A DNA stretch of 64,000 nucleotides, from NCBI RefSeq assembly GCF_012979235.1, contig NZ_JAATWC010000002.1, positions 124,001-188,000 on the forward strand, in the 5' to 3' direction. Each line of letters starts with the position of its first letter. Position 1 is the first letter of the stretch. Positions 16,348-25,730 of the stretch are shown piece after piece. The DNA comes from Dissulfurirhabdus thermomarina (lineage in GTDB: Bacteria; Desulfobacterota; Dissulfuribacteria; Dissulfuribacterales; Dissulfurirhabdaceae). The notes under the pieces are model-generated. The model saw nothing but the letters and a program-made list of their open reading frames with translations, was not told the origin of the DNA and did not search any database. A program made the position numbers and the translations under genes.

Positions 16348-17075
16348 AGCTCCAGGCGGCTCCGGCGCTTCCGGCGGCCTCCCAGGGCACCGAGGAGCCA
16401 TCCCACCAGGAGGACGCCTCCGCCCGCGAGGAAGTAGCTCACGAACCGGTCCCGCTCGAGCTGTTGGTTCTTCTGCTCGAGGATGGCCACCCGCTGGCGG
16501 AGCTTTTGGACCTCCGACTGGCTTTCGTCGTAGGCGTTCTTGAGCGCCACCACGTCCTTGGCGTCCTCGGCGAGGGTCTTGTAGGCCTTTTGGGCCTGGT
16601 CGCGGGCCTTTTCGGCCTCGGCGAGGGCCTTTCGGGCCTTGGCCAGCTCCTCCTTGAGGGCGGCGTTCAGGGTCCTTTCTTCCTTGAGCCGCCGGCCGAG
16701 GCGGTCCCGCTCTCTCTCGACCTCGGTCAGGACATCCCTCAGGGGGCGCTCCGTGGTGACGAAGCGGCTGGGCATCCAGCCTTCCTTCCCGCTGGGCAGC
16801 CGCACCCGGACCCACTTGTCCCCTTCTTCCAGGACCTCCACCGGCGTCCCGTTGGGGACCAGGGCGATGATCCGGTAGGTGGTGTCCTGGCCCGTCCGGA
16901 GGGGGACCTCGATGGCGGGGGCCACGTAGTGGCGGGTGGTGGCGTTGGCCTCCGTGGGCTCGGCGGCGGCCGCGCCGGGCAGGGCGGCGGCCGCCAGGGA
17001 CGCGGCCAGGAGGACGATCAGCACCAGGTCCACGGGGACGGCGGATCGGCGGCGGAAGGAGGGGGATGGACCCAT
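16344..17075 (-). CDS. SH3-domain and coiled-coil membrane protein (TIGR04211/YgiM-like)
   Basis: 243 residues: signal or anchor (14-35), a bacterial SH3 domain (about 45-105, 'VPLRTGQDTTYRIIALVPNG' through 'GWMPSRFVT'), a long charged coiled coil (about 110-205), a C-terminal membrane helix ('FLAGGGVLLVGWLLGALGG') and a short Arg-rich cytoplasmic tail. This is the order found in the YgiM group. Role unknown; SH3b domains commonly contact cell-wall peptides. ATG 17075 has GGGAG eight bases upstream. The next gene on the strand, of unknown function, is translationally coupled to it. Confidence 0.8.
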   Translation of the reverse strand: MGPSPSFRRRSAVPVDLVLIVLLAASLAAAALPGAAAAEPTEANATTRHYVAPAIEVPLRTGQDTTYRIIALVPNGTPVEVLEEGDKWVRVRLPSGKEGWMPSRFVTTERPLRDVLTEVERERDRLGRRLKEERTLNAALKEELAKARKALAEAEKARDQAQKAYKTLAEDAKDVVALKNAYDESQSEVQKLRQRVAILEQKNQQLERDRFVSYFLAGGGVLLVGWLLGALGGRRKRRSRLEL

Positions 17076-17208
17076 GGCGTATGCTCCCTTGTACCAGGCT
17101 GGCGGGTTGGGGTGGCGGAACACCGGCTATTTTAGGGCACGAGGCCCCGAGGGCGCAAGGCGCCAGGGGGGCCGCGCCCGTCCCCGCCGCGTGACGACGC
17201 CGTCAAAA

Positions 17209-17237
17209 TTGTCAGGCGCGGGTGCCGGAGTTATGGT
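17209..17237 (+). promoter_or_regulatory. Possible promoter of the TRAP binding-protein gene
   Basis: TTGTCA (17209-17214), a 17-base spacer and TATGGT (17232-17237), about 60 bases before the start codon. Confidence 0.4.
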
Positions 17238-17295
17238 GCCGCCGAGGCCCGGTCCGGGTCCGGCCGGGTCATCTCCGTGCGACAAGGAGGAACCC

Positions 17296-18366
17296 ATGGA
17301 TCGCCGAACCTTTCTCAAGACGGCCGGTGCGGCGGCGGTCGCGGCCGCCGGGGCCGCACCCGCGGTGCATGCCGGGGGCCGCCGCCTCTGGCGGATGGTG
17401 ACCGCCTGGCCCCCGGGGATGCCCATCCTCCAGACCGGGGCAGAGGGCTTCGCCCGCCGGGTCTCGGAACTCACCGGCGGGCGGCTCACCATCCAGGTCT
17501 TCGCCGGGGGCGAGCTCATCCCGCCCCTCGAGGTCTTCGACGCCGTCTCCCAGGGCACGGTGCAGTGCGGGCACGGGGCCGCCTACTACTGGGCCGGCAA
17601 GGAGCCGGCCTTCCAGTGGTTCACCTCCGTCCCCTTCGGGCTGAACGGCCAGGGCATGAACACCTGGCTCTACGAAGGCGGGGGCCTCGAGCTGTGGGAG
17701 AAGGTCTATGCGCCCTACAACCTCGTGCCCCGGCCCTGCGGGAACACCGGCGTCCAGATGGGGGGCTGGTTCAACCGCGAGATCCGCCGGCTGGCCGACT
17801 TCAAGGGGCTCAAGATGCGGATCCCGGGCCTGGGCGGCCGGGTCTTCGCCCGGGCGGGCGGCACGGTGGTTCTCCTGCCCGGCGGCGAGATCTACACCTC
17901 CCTGGAGCGGGGGGTCATCGACGCCACCGAGTGGGTCGGGCCCTACCACGACATGCGGATGGGCTTCCACCGGATCGCCAAGTACTACTACGGGCCTGGC
18001 TGGCACGAGCCCGGGAGTACCCTGGAGCTCATCGTGCACCGGCCCGCCTACGAGGCCTTGCCTGCGGACATGAAGGCCGCGGTGGATGCCGCCGCCGCCG
18101 AGGCGAACCTCCGCATGCTTGCCGAGTTCGAGGCCCGGAACGCCGAGGCCCTGGCCGCCATCCGGAAGGAGGGCAAGGTCGCGGTGCGGACCTTCCCGGC
18201 CGATCTCCTCGAGGCCCTTCGGAAGCTCTCGAACGAGACTCTGGAGGAAGAGGCGGGCAAGAATCCGGTGACCCGGAAGGTGCACGCCGCCTTCACGGCC
18301 TTCCGCCGGCGGTGGCGGGCCTGGGAAGAGCTGTCCGAGGGGGCCTACTACCGGTCGCTGCTCTAG
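17296..18366 (+). CDS. dctP: TRAP transporter solute-binding protein (DctP family), Tat-exported
   Basis: 356 residues with a twin-arginine signal 'MDRRTFLKTAGAAAVAAAG' cleaved near residue 26. The DctP fold shows 'RMVTAWPPGMPILQTGAEGF', 'GGRLTIQVFAGGELIPPLEV', 'FKGLKMRIPGLGGRVF' and 'YTSLERGVIDATEWVGPYHD', the last being the TRAP signature with the substrate-contacting Arg and Asp. The pattern resembles binders of alpha-keto acids/monocarboxylates. AAGGAGG precedes the ATG by six bases. It converges on dctM and dctQ (31 bases between stops), unlike the usual co-directional TRAP operon. Confidence 0.88.
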   Translation: MDRRTFLKTAGAAAVAAAGAAPAVHAGGRRLWRMVTAWPPGMPILQTGAEGFARRVSELTGGRLTIQVFAGGELIPPLEVFDAVSQGTVQCGHGAAYYWAGKEPAFQWFTSVPFGLNGQGMNTWLYEGGGLELWEKVYAPYNLVPRPCGNTGVQMGGWFNREIRRLADFKGLKMRIPGLGGRVFARAGGTVVLLPGGEIYTSLERGVIDATEWVGPYHDMRMGFHRIAKYYYGPGWHEPGSTLELIVHRPAYEALPADMKAAVDAAAAEANLRMLAEFEARNAEALAAIRKEGKVAVRTFPADLLEALRKLSNETLEEEAGKNPVTRKVHAAFTAFRRRWRAWEELSEGAYYRSLL

Positions 18367-18397
18367 GCGGCCCTTCCGCGCGGGGCCTCCGCCCGCC

Positions 18398-19717
18398 TCA
18401 CCGGGCGGCCACCACCCCCGGCAGCCAGGTGGCCAGGCCCGGCACCAGGACCACGATGGCCAGGGCCGCCAGTTGCAGGGCCACGAAGGGGACGATGCCC
18501 CGGTAGATGGAGAGGGTGGAGACCCCCGGAGGGGCCACGCCCTTGAGGTAGAAGAGGGAGAAGCCGAAGGGCGGCGTGAGGAAGGAGGTCTGGAGGTTCA
18601 TGGCGAAGAGCACCGCGAACCAGACGGGGTCGAAGTGGAGGGCGTGGAGAATCGGTGTGAGGATTGGCACATAAATAAAAGTTATTTCGATAAAATCAAG
18701 AAAGAAGCCCACCACGAAGATCAGCCCCATCACCAGGGCCAGGATCCCCCACCGCCCCAGTGGCAGGGCGAAGATGAACTCCCGGATGAGCGCGGGGCCC
18801 CCGAGGCCGCGGAAGACCAGCCCGAAGGCCGCCGCCCCCACCAGGATGATGAAGACCATGCTGGTGAGCTGGGTGGTGGCCGCCATGACCTCCCGGAGGA
18901 TGCGCCGGTCGAACCGGCCCCGGGCCATGCAGAGCAGGGTGGCGCCGGAGGCCCCGAGCCCCGCGGCCTCGGTGGGCGAGGCGATGCCGGCGAAGATGGA
19001 GCCGAGCACCGCCACGATGAGGACCATCGGGGGGACGAGGGCCCGGGCCACGAGGCGCGGCAGCGAGGTCCCCTCAGGGATGTCCGCCTCCCGCCGGTCC
19101 ACGGCCGGGGCCCGTTCCGGGTGGCGCCAGGCCTGGACCAGGATGTAGGCCATGTAGAGCCCCACCAGGAGGAGGCCCGGCAGCAGCGCCCCCACGAAGA
19201 GATCCCCCACCGAGACGCCGATCACGTCGCCGAGGAGCACCAGGATGATGCTCGGCGGGATGATCTGGCCCAGGGTGCCGGCGGCCGCCACGGTCCCGGT
19301 AGCCAGTTCGTGCTGGTAGCGGTGCTTGAGCATGGTGGGCAGGGCGAGCAGCCCCATGGTGACCACGGTGGCCCCGACGATGCCCGTGGAGGCCCCGAGG
19401 AGGGCCCCCACCACCACCACGGTCACCGCGAGCCCCCCGCGGATGCGCCCGAAGAGGAGGGCCATGGCCTCGAGGAGCTCGCCGGCGATCCCGGCCCGTT
19501 CCAGCATCACCCCCATGAAGACGAACAGCGGCACCGCCACCAGGGTGAAGTTGGTCATGACGCCCCAGACCCGGAGGGGGAGCAGATCGAAGAAGCTCCA
19601 GCCGAAGCCCAGGAGGCCGAAGAAGAGGGAGGTGCCGAGCAGGGTGAAGGCCACCGGGAAGCCCAGGAGCAGGAGGGCGGTCATCACCACGAACATCCAG
19701 ATCGCAAGGTACTCCAT
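18398..19717 (-). CDS. dctM: TRAP transporter large membrane subunit (DctM)
   Basis: 439-residue polytopic subunit that moves the substrate with Na+. Typical features are 'FPVAFTLLGTSLFFGLLGFG', 'VAVPLFVFMGVMLERAGIA', 'GASTGIVGATVVTMGLLALP', 'QIIPPSIILVLLGDVIGVS', 'GIASPTEAAGLGA' and 'NLQTSFLTPPFGFSLFYLKG'. Its ATG shares one base with the dctQ stop (TGATG). Bases 18657-18711, coding for residues around 'FFLDFIEITFIYVPIL', use AT-rich synonymous codons unlike the rest of the gene. Confidence 0.9.
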   Translation of the reverse strand: MEYLAIWMFVVMTALLLLGFPVAFTLLGTSLFFGLLGFGWSFFDLLPLRVWGVMTNFTLVAVPLFVFMGVMLERAGIAGELLEAMALLFGRIRGGLAVTVVVVGALLGASTGIVGATVVTMGLLALPTMLKHRYQHELATGTVAAAGTLGQIIPPSIILVLLGDVIGVSVGDLFVGALLPGLLLVGLYMAYILVQAWRHPERAPAVDRREADIPEGTSLPRLVARALVPPMVLIVAVLGSIFAGIASPTEAAGLGASGATLLCMARGRFDRRILREVMAATTQLTSMVFIILVGAAAFGLVFRGLGGPALIREFIFALPLGRWGILALVMGLIFVVGFFLDFIEITFIYVPILTPILHALHFDPVWFAVLFAMNLQTSFLTPPFGFSLFYLKGVAPPGVSTLSIYRGIVPFVALQLAALAIVVLVPGLATWLPGVVAAR

Positions 19718-20253
19718 CAGCGGGGCTCCTCGGGTTCGCCGGCCCGCCGGCCCGCCAGGGCCGCGGCGCTCCTCACGGCCAGGGAGACGCCCTGGAGGGC
19801 GAGCAGCACGAAGGCGAGGGGGATCATGGCCTTCAAGGCGAAGCGGTAGGGGAGGCCCCCCGGGTCCGGCGACCCCTCGAGGGCGCGCCACGAGGCGGCC
19901 ACGAAGGGCCACGAGGTCTTGATGACCAGGAAGCAGCCGGGGAACAGGAAGAAGAGGCAGCCGAGGAGGTTCACCAGGGCCCGGGTGCGGGGGCCGAAGC
20001 GCTGGTAGAAGACGTCCACCCGGACGTGGGCGTCATGCCGGAGGGTGTAGCCGGCGCCGAGGAGGAAGAGGACGGCGAAGAGGTGCCATTCCAGTTCCTG
20101 GGCGGCCACGAAGCTCACCCGGAAGAGGTAGCGGAGCGCCACGTCCACGGTCACCAGCACCACCAGGGCCAGGGAGAGCCACGAGGCGGCCCGGCCCACG
20201 GCGTCGTTCAAGGCGTCCGCGGCGCGGGCGATCTTTTCGGGCAAGCGGGTCAT
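19717..20253 (-). CDS. dctQ: TRAP transporter small membrane subunit (DctQ)
   Basis: 178-residue four-helix subunit with the family segments 'LVVLVTVDVALRYLFRVSF', 'AQELEWHLFAVLFLLGAGYT', 'DAHVRVDVFYQRF' and a C-terminal 'MIPLAFVLLALQGVSLAVRS'. It is required with DctM for TRAP transport. It is first in the dctQ-dctM pair. A type B repeat begins about 20 bases upstream of the start, so any promoter must lie within or beyond repeat DNA. Confidence 0.88.
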   Translation of the reverse strand: MTRLPEKIARAADALNDAVGRAASWLSLALVVLVTVDVALRYLFRVSFVAAQELEWHLFAVLFLLGAGYTLRHDAHVRVDVFYQRFGPRTRALVNLLGCLFFLFPGCFLVIKTSWPFVAASWRALEGSPDPGGLPYRFALKAMIPLAFVLLALQGVSLAVRSAAALAGRRAGEPEEPR

Positions 20254-20273
20254 GGCGATCAGGCGCCACCATT

Positions 20274-20385
20274 TGGATCCGTGGGCGTTCGAGAACGGGC
20301 CGGATGCAAGGCGGCGACGATGTCGATGATACCTGAAGTATATCGACGAGTTGCCAACGCAGCAGATGGCCTGTCATCGGGCGCC
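20274..20385. repeat. Dispersed repeat type B, copy 1
   Basis: Begins TGGATCCGTGGGCGTTCGAG, continues GGGCCGGATGCAAGGCGGCG, and contains a small inverted repeat around 'GTCGATGATACC...GTATATCGAC'. It matches 12315-12339 and, inverted, 55798-55857. It is the first element of a gene-free repeat tract (20254-21274). Confidence 0.65.
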
Positions 20386-20427
20386 CCGAAGGGCGGCGGG
20401 ATGAATTCGCCACAGGGGATTATGTCC

Positions 20428-20491
20428 GCCCATGGCCTGAAATTCCAGGCGACTCGGTCCAATGCATCTCGAGGCCGCCGCGGATCGCAGG
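20428..20491. repeat. Dispersed repeat type C, copy 2
   Basis: GCCCATGGCCTGAAATTCCA through GGCCGCCGCGGATCGCAGG, similar along about 60 bases to 12513-12574. Confidence 0.65.
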
Positions 20492-20583
20492 TTAGCGCCC
20501 CGGGGGCGGTGGTGCAAGCAGTCGGGGGCACCGGCCGGAAATGGAATGCGGCAGCTTCCTTTTCGGCGCCTGTCCGGAATGTT

Positions 20584-20680
20584 GATGGCCTCGCAAAAAG
20601 GCCTCCGAGTGGATGGCCCAGCAAAGATCGCCAGATGCTGGGCGCGACCCTCGCGTCATGATACGCTGCGGCGTTTTGCA
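20584..20680. repeat. Dispersed repeat type A, copy 3 (partial)
   Basis: ATGGCCTCGCAAAAAGGCCT then CCGAGTGGATGGCCCAGCAA and AGATCGCCAGATGC are near-identical to the copy at 21042. The copy degenerates after about 60 bases, retaining GCTGCGGCGTTTTGCA at its end. Confidence 0.7.
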
Positions 20681-20743
20681 CGGGACAGGAGGCAAATCCG
20701 GCGTTCCGGCGGCGGCGCGGTGCCGCCGTCGCCTGCGGCGGGC

Positions 20744-20962
20744 GTTACTTTTCTTTGCGTGCCCAAAGAAAAGTAACCAAAAGAAAGGGCAGCCCACTGT
20801 GGAGCCCCGCCCCGTCCCGCCAACGGCGGGGCGGGGGACGGGGCGGGGTTCCCTCGGCGTCTCGGCGGGGCCGGGCGCGACGAGAACTCGCCCCGCTTCG
20901 CGGGGCTCGGACAGTTCGTCGCGCTCTTTCCGGCCCCGCCATCGACGCCTTCGGCTCCACAG
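20744..20962. repeat. Dispersed repeat type D with perfect 14-bp hairpin and outer inverted repeat
   Basis: GTTACTTTTCTTTG (20744-20757) and its exact complement CAAAGAAAAGTAAC (20764-20777) flank a six-base loop. Further out, CTGTGGAGCC (20797-20806) is complementary to GGCTCCACAG (20953-20962). The hairpin plus following AAAAGAAAGGGC is a widespread intergenic repeat of proteobacterial genomes, often mis-annotated as a small protein containing KKSNQKK; that recognition is from memory. Bases 20963-21041 hold nothing I recognise. Confidence 0.75.
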
Positions 20963-21028
20963 AGGGCGGGGGGCGGCGATGGGCCGGGAGCAATCCATTT
21001 TTCCGGAGAGCCTGGAGCGATGTTCTGA

Positions 21029-21931
<903 letters not shown>

Positions 21932-21963
21932 TCCGCCCGGACGGCGTCCCGCCGTGCCGAAGA

Positions 21964-21997
21964 GACGGGGCCCGGGGGTCTTCCCCCGGGCTCCGTC
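21964..21997. terminator. Strong hairpin between convergent adk and phosphorylase genes
   Basis: 15-bp stem (GACGGGGCCCGGGGG with CCCCCGGGCTCCGTC, one G-T pair) and a four-base loop TCTT. Placed between two converging genes it probably ends transcription from both sides, although the downstream T-tract is poor. Confidence 0.55.
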
Positions 21998-22036
21998 GTC
22001 TCCCTTGCTTGTCCCCGGCGGCGTTCCGCCGTCTCC

Positions 22037-24613
22037 CTACTCCGCCGCCTCCCCCACGTCCCACCAGGTCAGCAGCCCCAGCTCGAACTTGTGGGAGAGA
22101 CCCTTCCGGTAGGGGTAGCACCGGAGGGTGAGGCCGATCCGGCCGCTGGAGAGGCACAGGAGGTGGCCCTGGTAGAGGTGGCCCCGCTCGCTTCGCTCCC
22201 CCGTGTAGAGGAGGGGCAGGGCGTGGCCCTCCGGGATGTTGCCCTCCGCGTCGAGGCGGCCGATGTAGGCCTCCACCCGGACCTCTTCCGGGGAGAGGCC
22301 GTCCATCTCCACCGCGGCGCGGATGGGCAGCCGGTCGCCCACCTTGGGGGTCCCCTCCATGGGGAGCTGGACGTCGGTGATGGAGACCCCGCTCCACTTC
22401 TGCTGGACCGCCTTCTTCCAGGTGCAGATCTCCTTGGCCTCCCGCCACTGTTCCTTTTCCAGGTTGTGCCAGGTGTCGATCTTGGGGAGATAGGCGCTGT
22501 TGGCGTATTCCTCCACCATCCGGTTCGTGTTGAAGAAAGGGGCGATGCTCTTGATGGAGTTCCGGATGGTGGCCACCCATTCCACGGGGATGTTCTGGGA
22601 GTTGCGCGTGTAGAACATGGGGACCACGGTGTTCTCGAGGAGTTCGTAGAGGAGCCGGCTCTCCACGTCGTCCTGGTAGTTGTGGTCGTCGTATTCCTCG
22701 CCGGCCCCGATGGCCCAGCCGTTGTCGCCCTGGTAGCCTTCCACCCACCAGCCGTCCAGGATGCTGAGGTTGAGCCCGCCGTTGGCCACCACCTTCATAC
22801 CGCTGGTGCCGCTGGCCTCGTTGGGCCGGCGGGGGGTGTTCAGCCAGACGTCCACCCCCTGGACGAGGTTCCGGGCCACCTCGATGTCGTAGTTCTCGAT
22901 GAAGACGAGGCGGTTGCGGAACTCGGGCCGGTTGGCCATCTGGATGACCAGGTGGATGAGCTCCTTCCCCTCCATGTCCTTGGGATGGGCCTTGCCGGCG
23001 AAGACGATCTGGACCGGCCGGTCCTTGTGGTTCAGGATGGCGGCGAGCCGTTCCGGGTCGCGGAAGATGAGGTTGGCCCGCTTGTAGGTGGCAAAGCGCC
23101 GGGCGAAACCGATGGTGAGGGCCTCGGGGTCGAGGACCTCCTCGGCCTGGTCGAGCTGGTAGCCCGGGGCGCCCTTGGCCTTGAGCTGCTGGACCAGGCG
23201 GCGGCGGGCGAAGGCGATGAGCCACTCCCGGAGCCGTTCCCGGCTGCGCCAGAGCTCGAAGTCCGGGATGAGGTCCACCCGTTCCCAGACGGCGTGGTTG
23301 GCCGGCTCGTCGATCCAGCGCGAGCCGAGGTAGCGCTCGTAGAGGCGGGCCATCTCGCTGGAGAGCCAGCCCAGGGTGTGGACCCCGTTGGTGACGTGGG
23401 TGATGGGGGTCTCGTGGCGCGGGATGCGGGGCCAGATCTCGGCCCACATCCGACGGGAGACCTCGGCGTGGAGCTTGCTGACCCCGTTGGTCTGCGAGGC
23501 GGTCTTGATGGCCAGCACCGCCATGCAGAAGGGTTCCGCCGGGTCGGCGGGGTTCATGCGGCCGAGGGCCAGGAAGTCGTCCATGCCGATCCCGAGCTGC
23601 TTCACCATGCCGGCGAAGTAGCGCTTCATGAGTTCCGGAGGGAAGCGGTCGATCCCCGCCGGGACCGGGGTGTGGGTGGTGAAGATGTTGGTGGCCCGGA
23701 CCACCTCCAGGGCCTCGTCGAAGTCCAGCTTCTGTTCCTCGACGAGGCAGCGGATCCGCTCCACCGCCATGAAGGCCGAGTGGCCCTCGTTCATGTGGCA
23801 GACGGTGTGGCAGAGGTCCAGGGCCCGAAGCGCCCGGAACCCGCCGATGCCGAGGATCATCTCCTGCTGGAGGCGGGTCTCGAGGCTCCCCCCGTAGAGG
23901 AACGAGGTGATCTGGCGGTCGGCCAGGGTGTTGGTGGGGACGTCGGTGTCCAGCAGGTAGATGGGGACCCGGCCCACCACGAGGGACCAGATCCGCGCCT
24001 TCACCTCGCGGCCCAGGATCTCCACGGAGACGGTGAGGGGCTCGCCGGCCTCGTCCCGGACCAGGGTGAGCGGCATGTTGTCGAACTCGTTCAGGGGATA
24101 GGTCTCGAGCTGCCAGCCGTCGGGGTTGAGGTATTGCTGGAAGTAGCCGTGCTTGTAGAGGAGTCCCACGCCCACCATGGGGAGCCCGAGGTCGCTGGCG
24201 GACTTCATGTGGTCGCCGGCGAGGATCCCGAGGCCGCCGGAGTAGAAGGGGAGGCTCTCGTGCAGGCCGAATTCCGCCGAGAAGTAGGCGATGCGGCCCT
24301 GGGCTCGGCCCTCCGAGGCGGTCCCGTACCAGGTCTGGAAGTTCAGGTAGCGGTCGAGTTCCTCCAGGACCTCGTTCATCCGGGCCAGGAAGATCTTGTC
24401 CCGCTCCAGGGCCTCGAGCCTGGGCTGCTCGATGCTGCCCAGGAGGGCCACCGGGTTGTGGCCGCAGCGTTCCCACAGCTCCCGGTCCATGTCCTGGAAG
24501 AGGTGGATGGCCCGCGGGGTCCAGGTCCACCAGAGGTTGCGGGCCAGGGTGAGGAGCGGGGCCAGCCGTTCCGGCAGGCTCGGCAGGATGGTGACGGTCT
24601 GGATGGTGGGCAT
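22037..24613 (-). CDS. glgP: Alpha-glucan (glycogen) phosphorylase, GT35, with DUF3417 N terminus
   Basis: 858-residue cytoplasmic enzyme releasing glucose-1-phosphate from glycogen/maltodextrin. The N-terminal DUF3417 region 'LLTLARNLWWTWTPRAIHLF' marks the shorter subgroup of the alpha-glucan phosphorylases. Also present are 'YFSAEFGLHESLPFYSGGLG', 'FTTHTPVPAGIDRFP', 'THVTNGVHTLGWLS', 'FARRFATYKRANLI', and the PLP-lysine motif 'EASGTSGMKVVANGGLNLS'. The C terminus carries the extra beta-rich segment common in this subgroup. A GGAG box lies eight bases before the ATG at 24613. No glycogen genes adjoin it. Confidence 0.93.
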   Translation of the reverse strand: MPTIQTVTILPSLPERLAPLLTLARNLWWTWTPRAIHLFQDMDRELWERCGHNPVALLGSIEQPRLEALERDKIFLARMNEVLEELDRYLNFQTWYGTASEGRAQGRIAYFSAEFGLHESLPFYSGGLGILAGDHMKSASDLGLPMVGVGLLYKHGYFQQYLNPDGWQLETYPLNEFDNMPLTLVRDEAGEPLTVSVEILGREVKARIWSLVVGRVPIYLLDTDVPTNTLADRQITSFLYGGSLETRLQQEMILGIGGFRALRALDLCHTVCHMNEGHSAFMAVERIRCLVEEQKLDFDEALEVVRATNIFTTHTPVPAGIDRFPPELMKRYFAGMVKQLGIGMDDFLALGRMNPADPAEPFCMAVLAIKTASQTNGVSKLHAEVSRRMWAEIWPRIPRHETPITHVTNGVHTLGWLSSEMARLYERYLGSRWIDEPANHAVWERVDLIPDFELWRSRERLREWLIAFARRRLVQQLKAKGAPGYQLDQAEEVLDPEALTIGFARRFATYKRANLIFRDPERLAAILNHKDRPVQIVFAGKAHPKDMEGKELIHLVIQMANRPEFRNRLVFIENYDIEVARNLVQGVDVWLNTPRRPNEASGTSGMKVVANGGLNLSILDGWWVEGYQGDNGWAIGAGEEYDDHNYQDDVESRLLYELLENTVVPMFYTRNSQNIPVEWVATIRNSIKSIAPFFNTNRMVEEYANSAYLPKIDTWHNLEKEQWREAKEICTWKKAVQQKWSGVSITDVQLPMEGTPKVGDRLPIRAAVEMDGLSPEEVRVEAYIGRLDAEGNIPEGHALPLLYTGERSERGHLYQGHLLCLSSGRIGLTLRCYPYRKGLSHKFELGLLTWWDVGEAAE

Positions 24614-24902
24614 GGCGGCTCTCCGTGGGGCGGGCGCCCGGGCGGTCTTCCGCGCGGTTCCCCAGGCCCCTATGGTGACCCAATTCGCGTTTCTTCACAA
24701 GCCGTTCGTGGGGTCGCCGAGGGGGCGCCGGGACGGCCGGCCGTCGTTTCTCGGATCGGCATTCCGGCCGGTGTCCGTGAGCGACTTCCAGCGCGGCCGG
24801 CCGGGGAGGGGCGGGCCCGGCATCCCGGGGCGGTGCCTTCCGTTGACGGGCCCCGCCGGGTATGGAAAGATCGCCTGCGGGCGGGAGGGCGATGGAGGGC
24901 CG

Positions 24903-25730
24903 ATGGTGGAGATCTTCGGGCCAGGGCACACGGATCGGCGGGAGGGGAGGCGTCTTTCGGTCCGGCGGGTCCTCGCGCGGCTGTCCCGGGCCGCCGGTGA
25001 CGGCCGCGCAGGCGGCGGGGAAGGGGCCCGGCGCATCGCGGCGCTCTTCGACCCGCCGCCCCCGCCCGCGGCCGGCCGGCCCCGCGTCACCCTGAGCTAC
25101 GCGCAGAGCCTCGACGGCTGCATCGCCGCGGAGCCCGGGCGGCCCCTGGCCCTCAGCGGCCGGCCGTCCCTCGCCCTCACCCACGGCCTCCGGGCCCGGC
25201 ACGACGCCATCCTGGTGGGCATCGGCACGGTGCTCGCCGACGACCCCCGGCTGAACGTCCGGCTGGCCGAGGGGCCCGATCCCCGGCCCGTGGTGCTCGA
25301 CACGGGGCTCCGGTTCCCGGAAGGGGCCCGGATGCTGGCCAACGCCGGGCCGCGGCCCTGGATCGTGGCGGGGGCCGGCGCCGACCCGGGCCGCGCCCGG
25401 CGTCTCGAGGCCCTGGGGGCCCGGGTGGTCCGGGTGCGGCGCGGCCCGGGCGGCGTGGACCTGCCGGCGGCGCTGGCCCGGCTGGCGGAGCTGGGCGTCC
25501 GGCGGCTCATGGTGGAGGGGGGCGCCCGGGTCATCACCGCCTTCCTCTGCGGCCGGCTGGTGGACCGGGTGGTGGTCACGGTGGCGCCGGTCCTGGTGGG
25601 CGGGCTCAAGGCGGTGGACCGGTTCTGCCCCCCCGACCCCGCCTGCCTGCCGCGGCTTCGAAACGTCCGGTACGAGCGGGTGGGAGAAGACATGGTGGTG
25701 TGCGGCGACCTCGAGTGCGAGGCGGCGTGA
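24903..25730 (+). CDS. RibD C-terminal-domain (pyrimidine reductase / DHFR-like) protein
   Basis: 275 residues. The C-terminal ~215 residues are a RibD_C reductase domain: 'VTLSYAQSLDGCIAAEPGRP', 'ARHDAILVGIGTVLADDPRL' followed by 'NVR', 'PVVLDTGLRFPE', and 'RRLMVEGGARVITAFL'. This domain reduces the ribosyl group of pyrimidine/pterin-like intermediates with NAD(P)H. The RibD deaminase domain is absent; instead there is an N-terminal extension of about 60 residues. GGAGG lies four bases before the ATG. The next gene's GTG overlaps its stop (GTGA). It may be a riboflavin or tetrahydromethanopterin-type reductase, or part of a different pterin pathway. Confidence 0.83.
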   Translation: MVEIFGPGHTDRREGRRLSVRRVLARLSRAAGDGRAGGGEGARRIAALFDPPPPPAAGRPRVTLSYAQSLDGCIAAEPGRPLALSGRPSLALTHGLRARHDAILVGIGTVLADDPRLNVRLAEGPDPRPVVLDTGLRFPEGARMLANAGPRPWIVAGAGADPGRARRLEALGARVVRVRRGPGGVDLPAALARLAELGVRRLMVEGGARVITAFLCGRLVDRVVVTVAPVLVGGLKAVDRFCPPDPACLPRLRNVRYERVGEDMVVCGDLECEAA

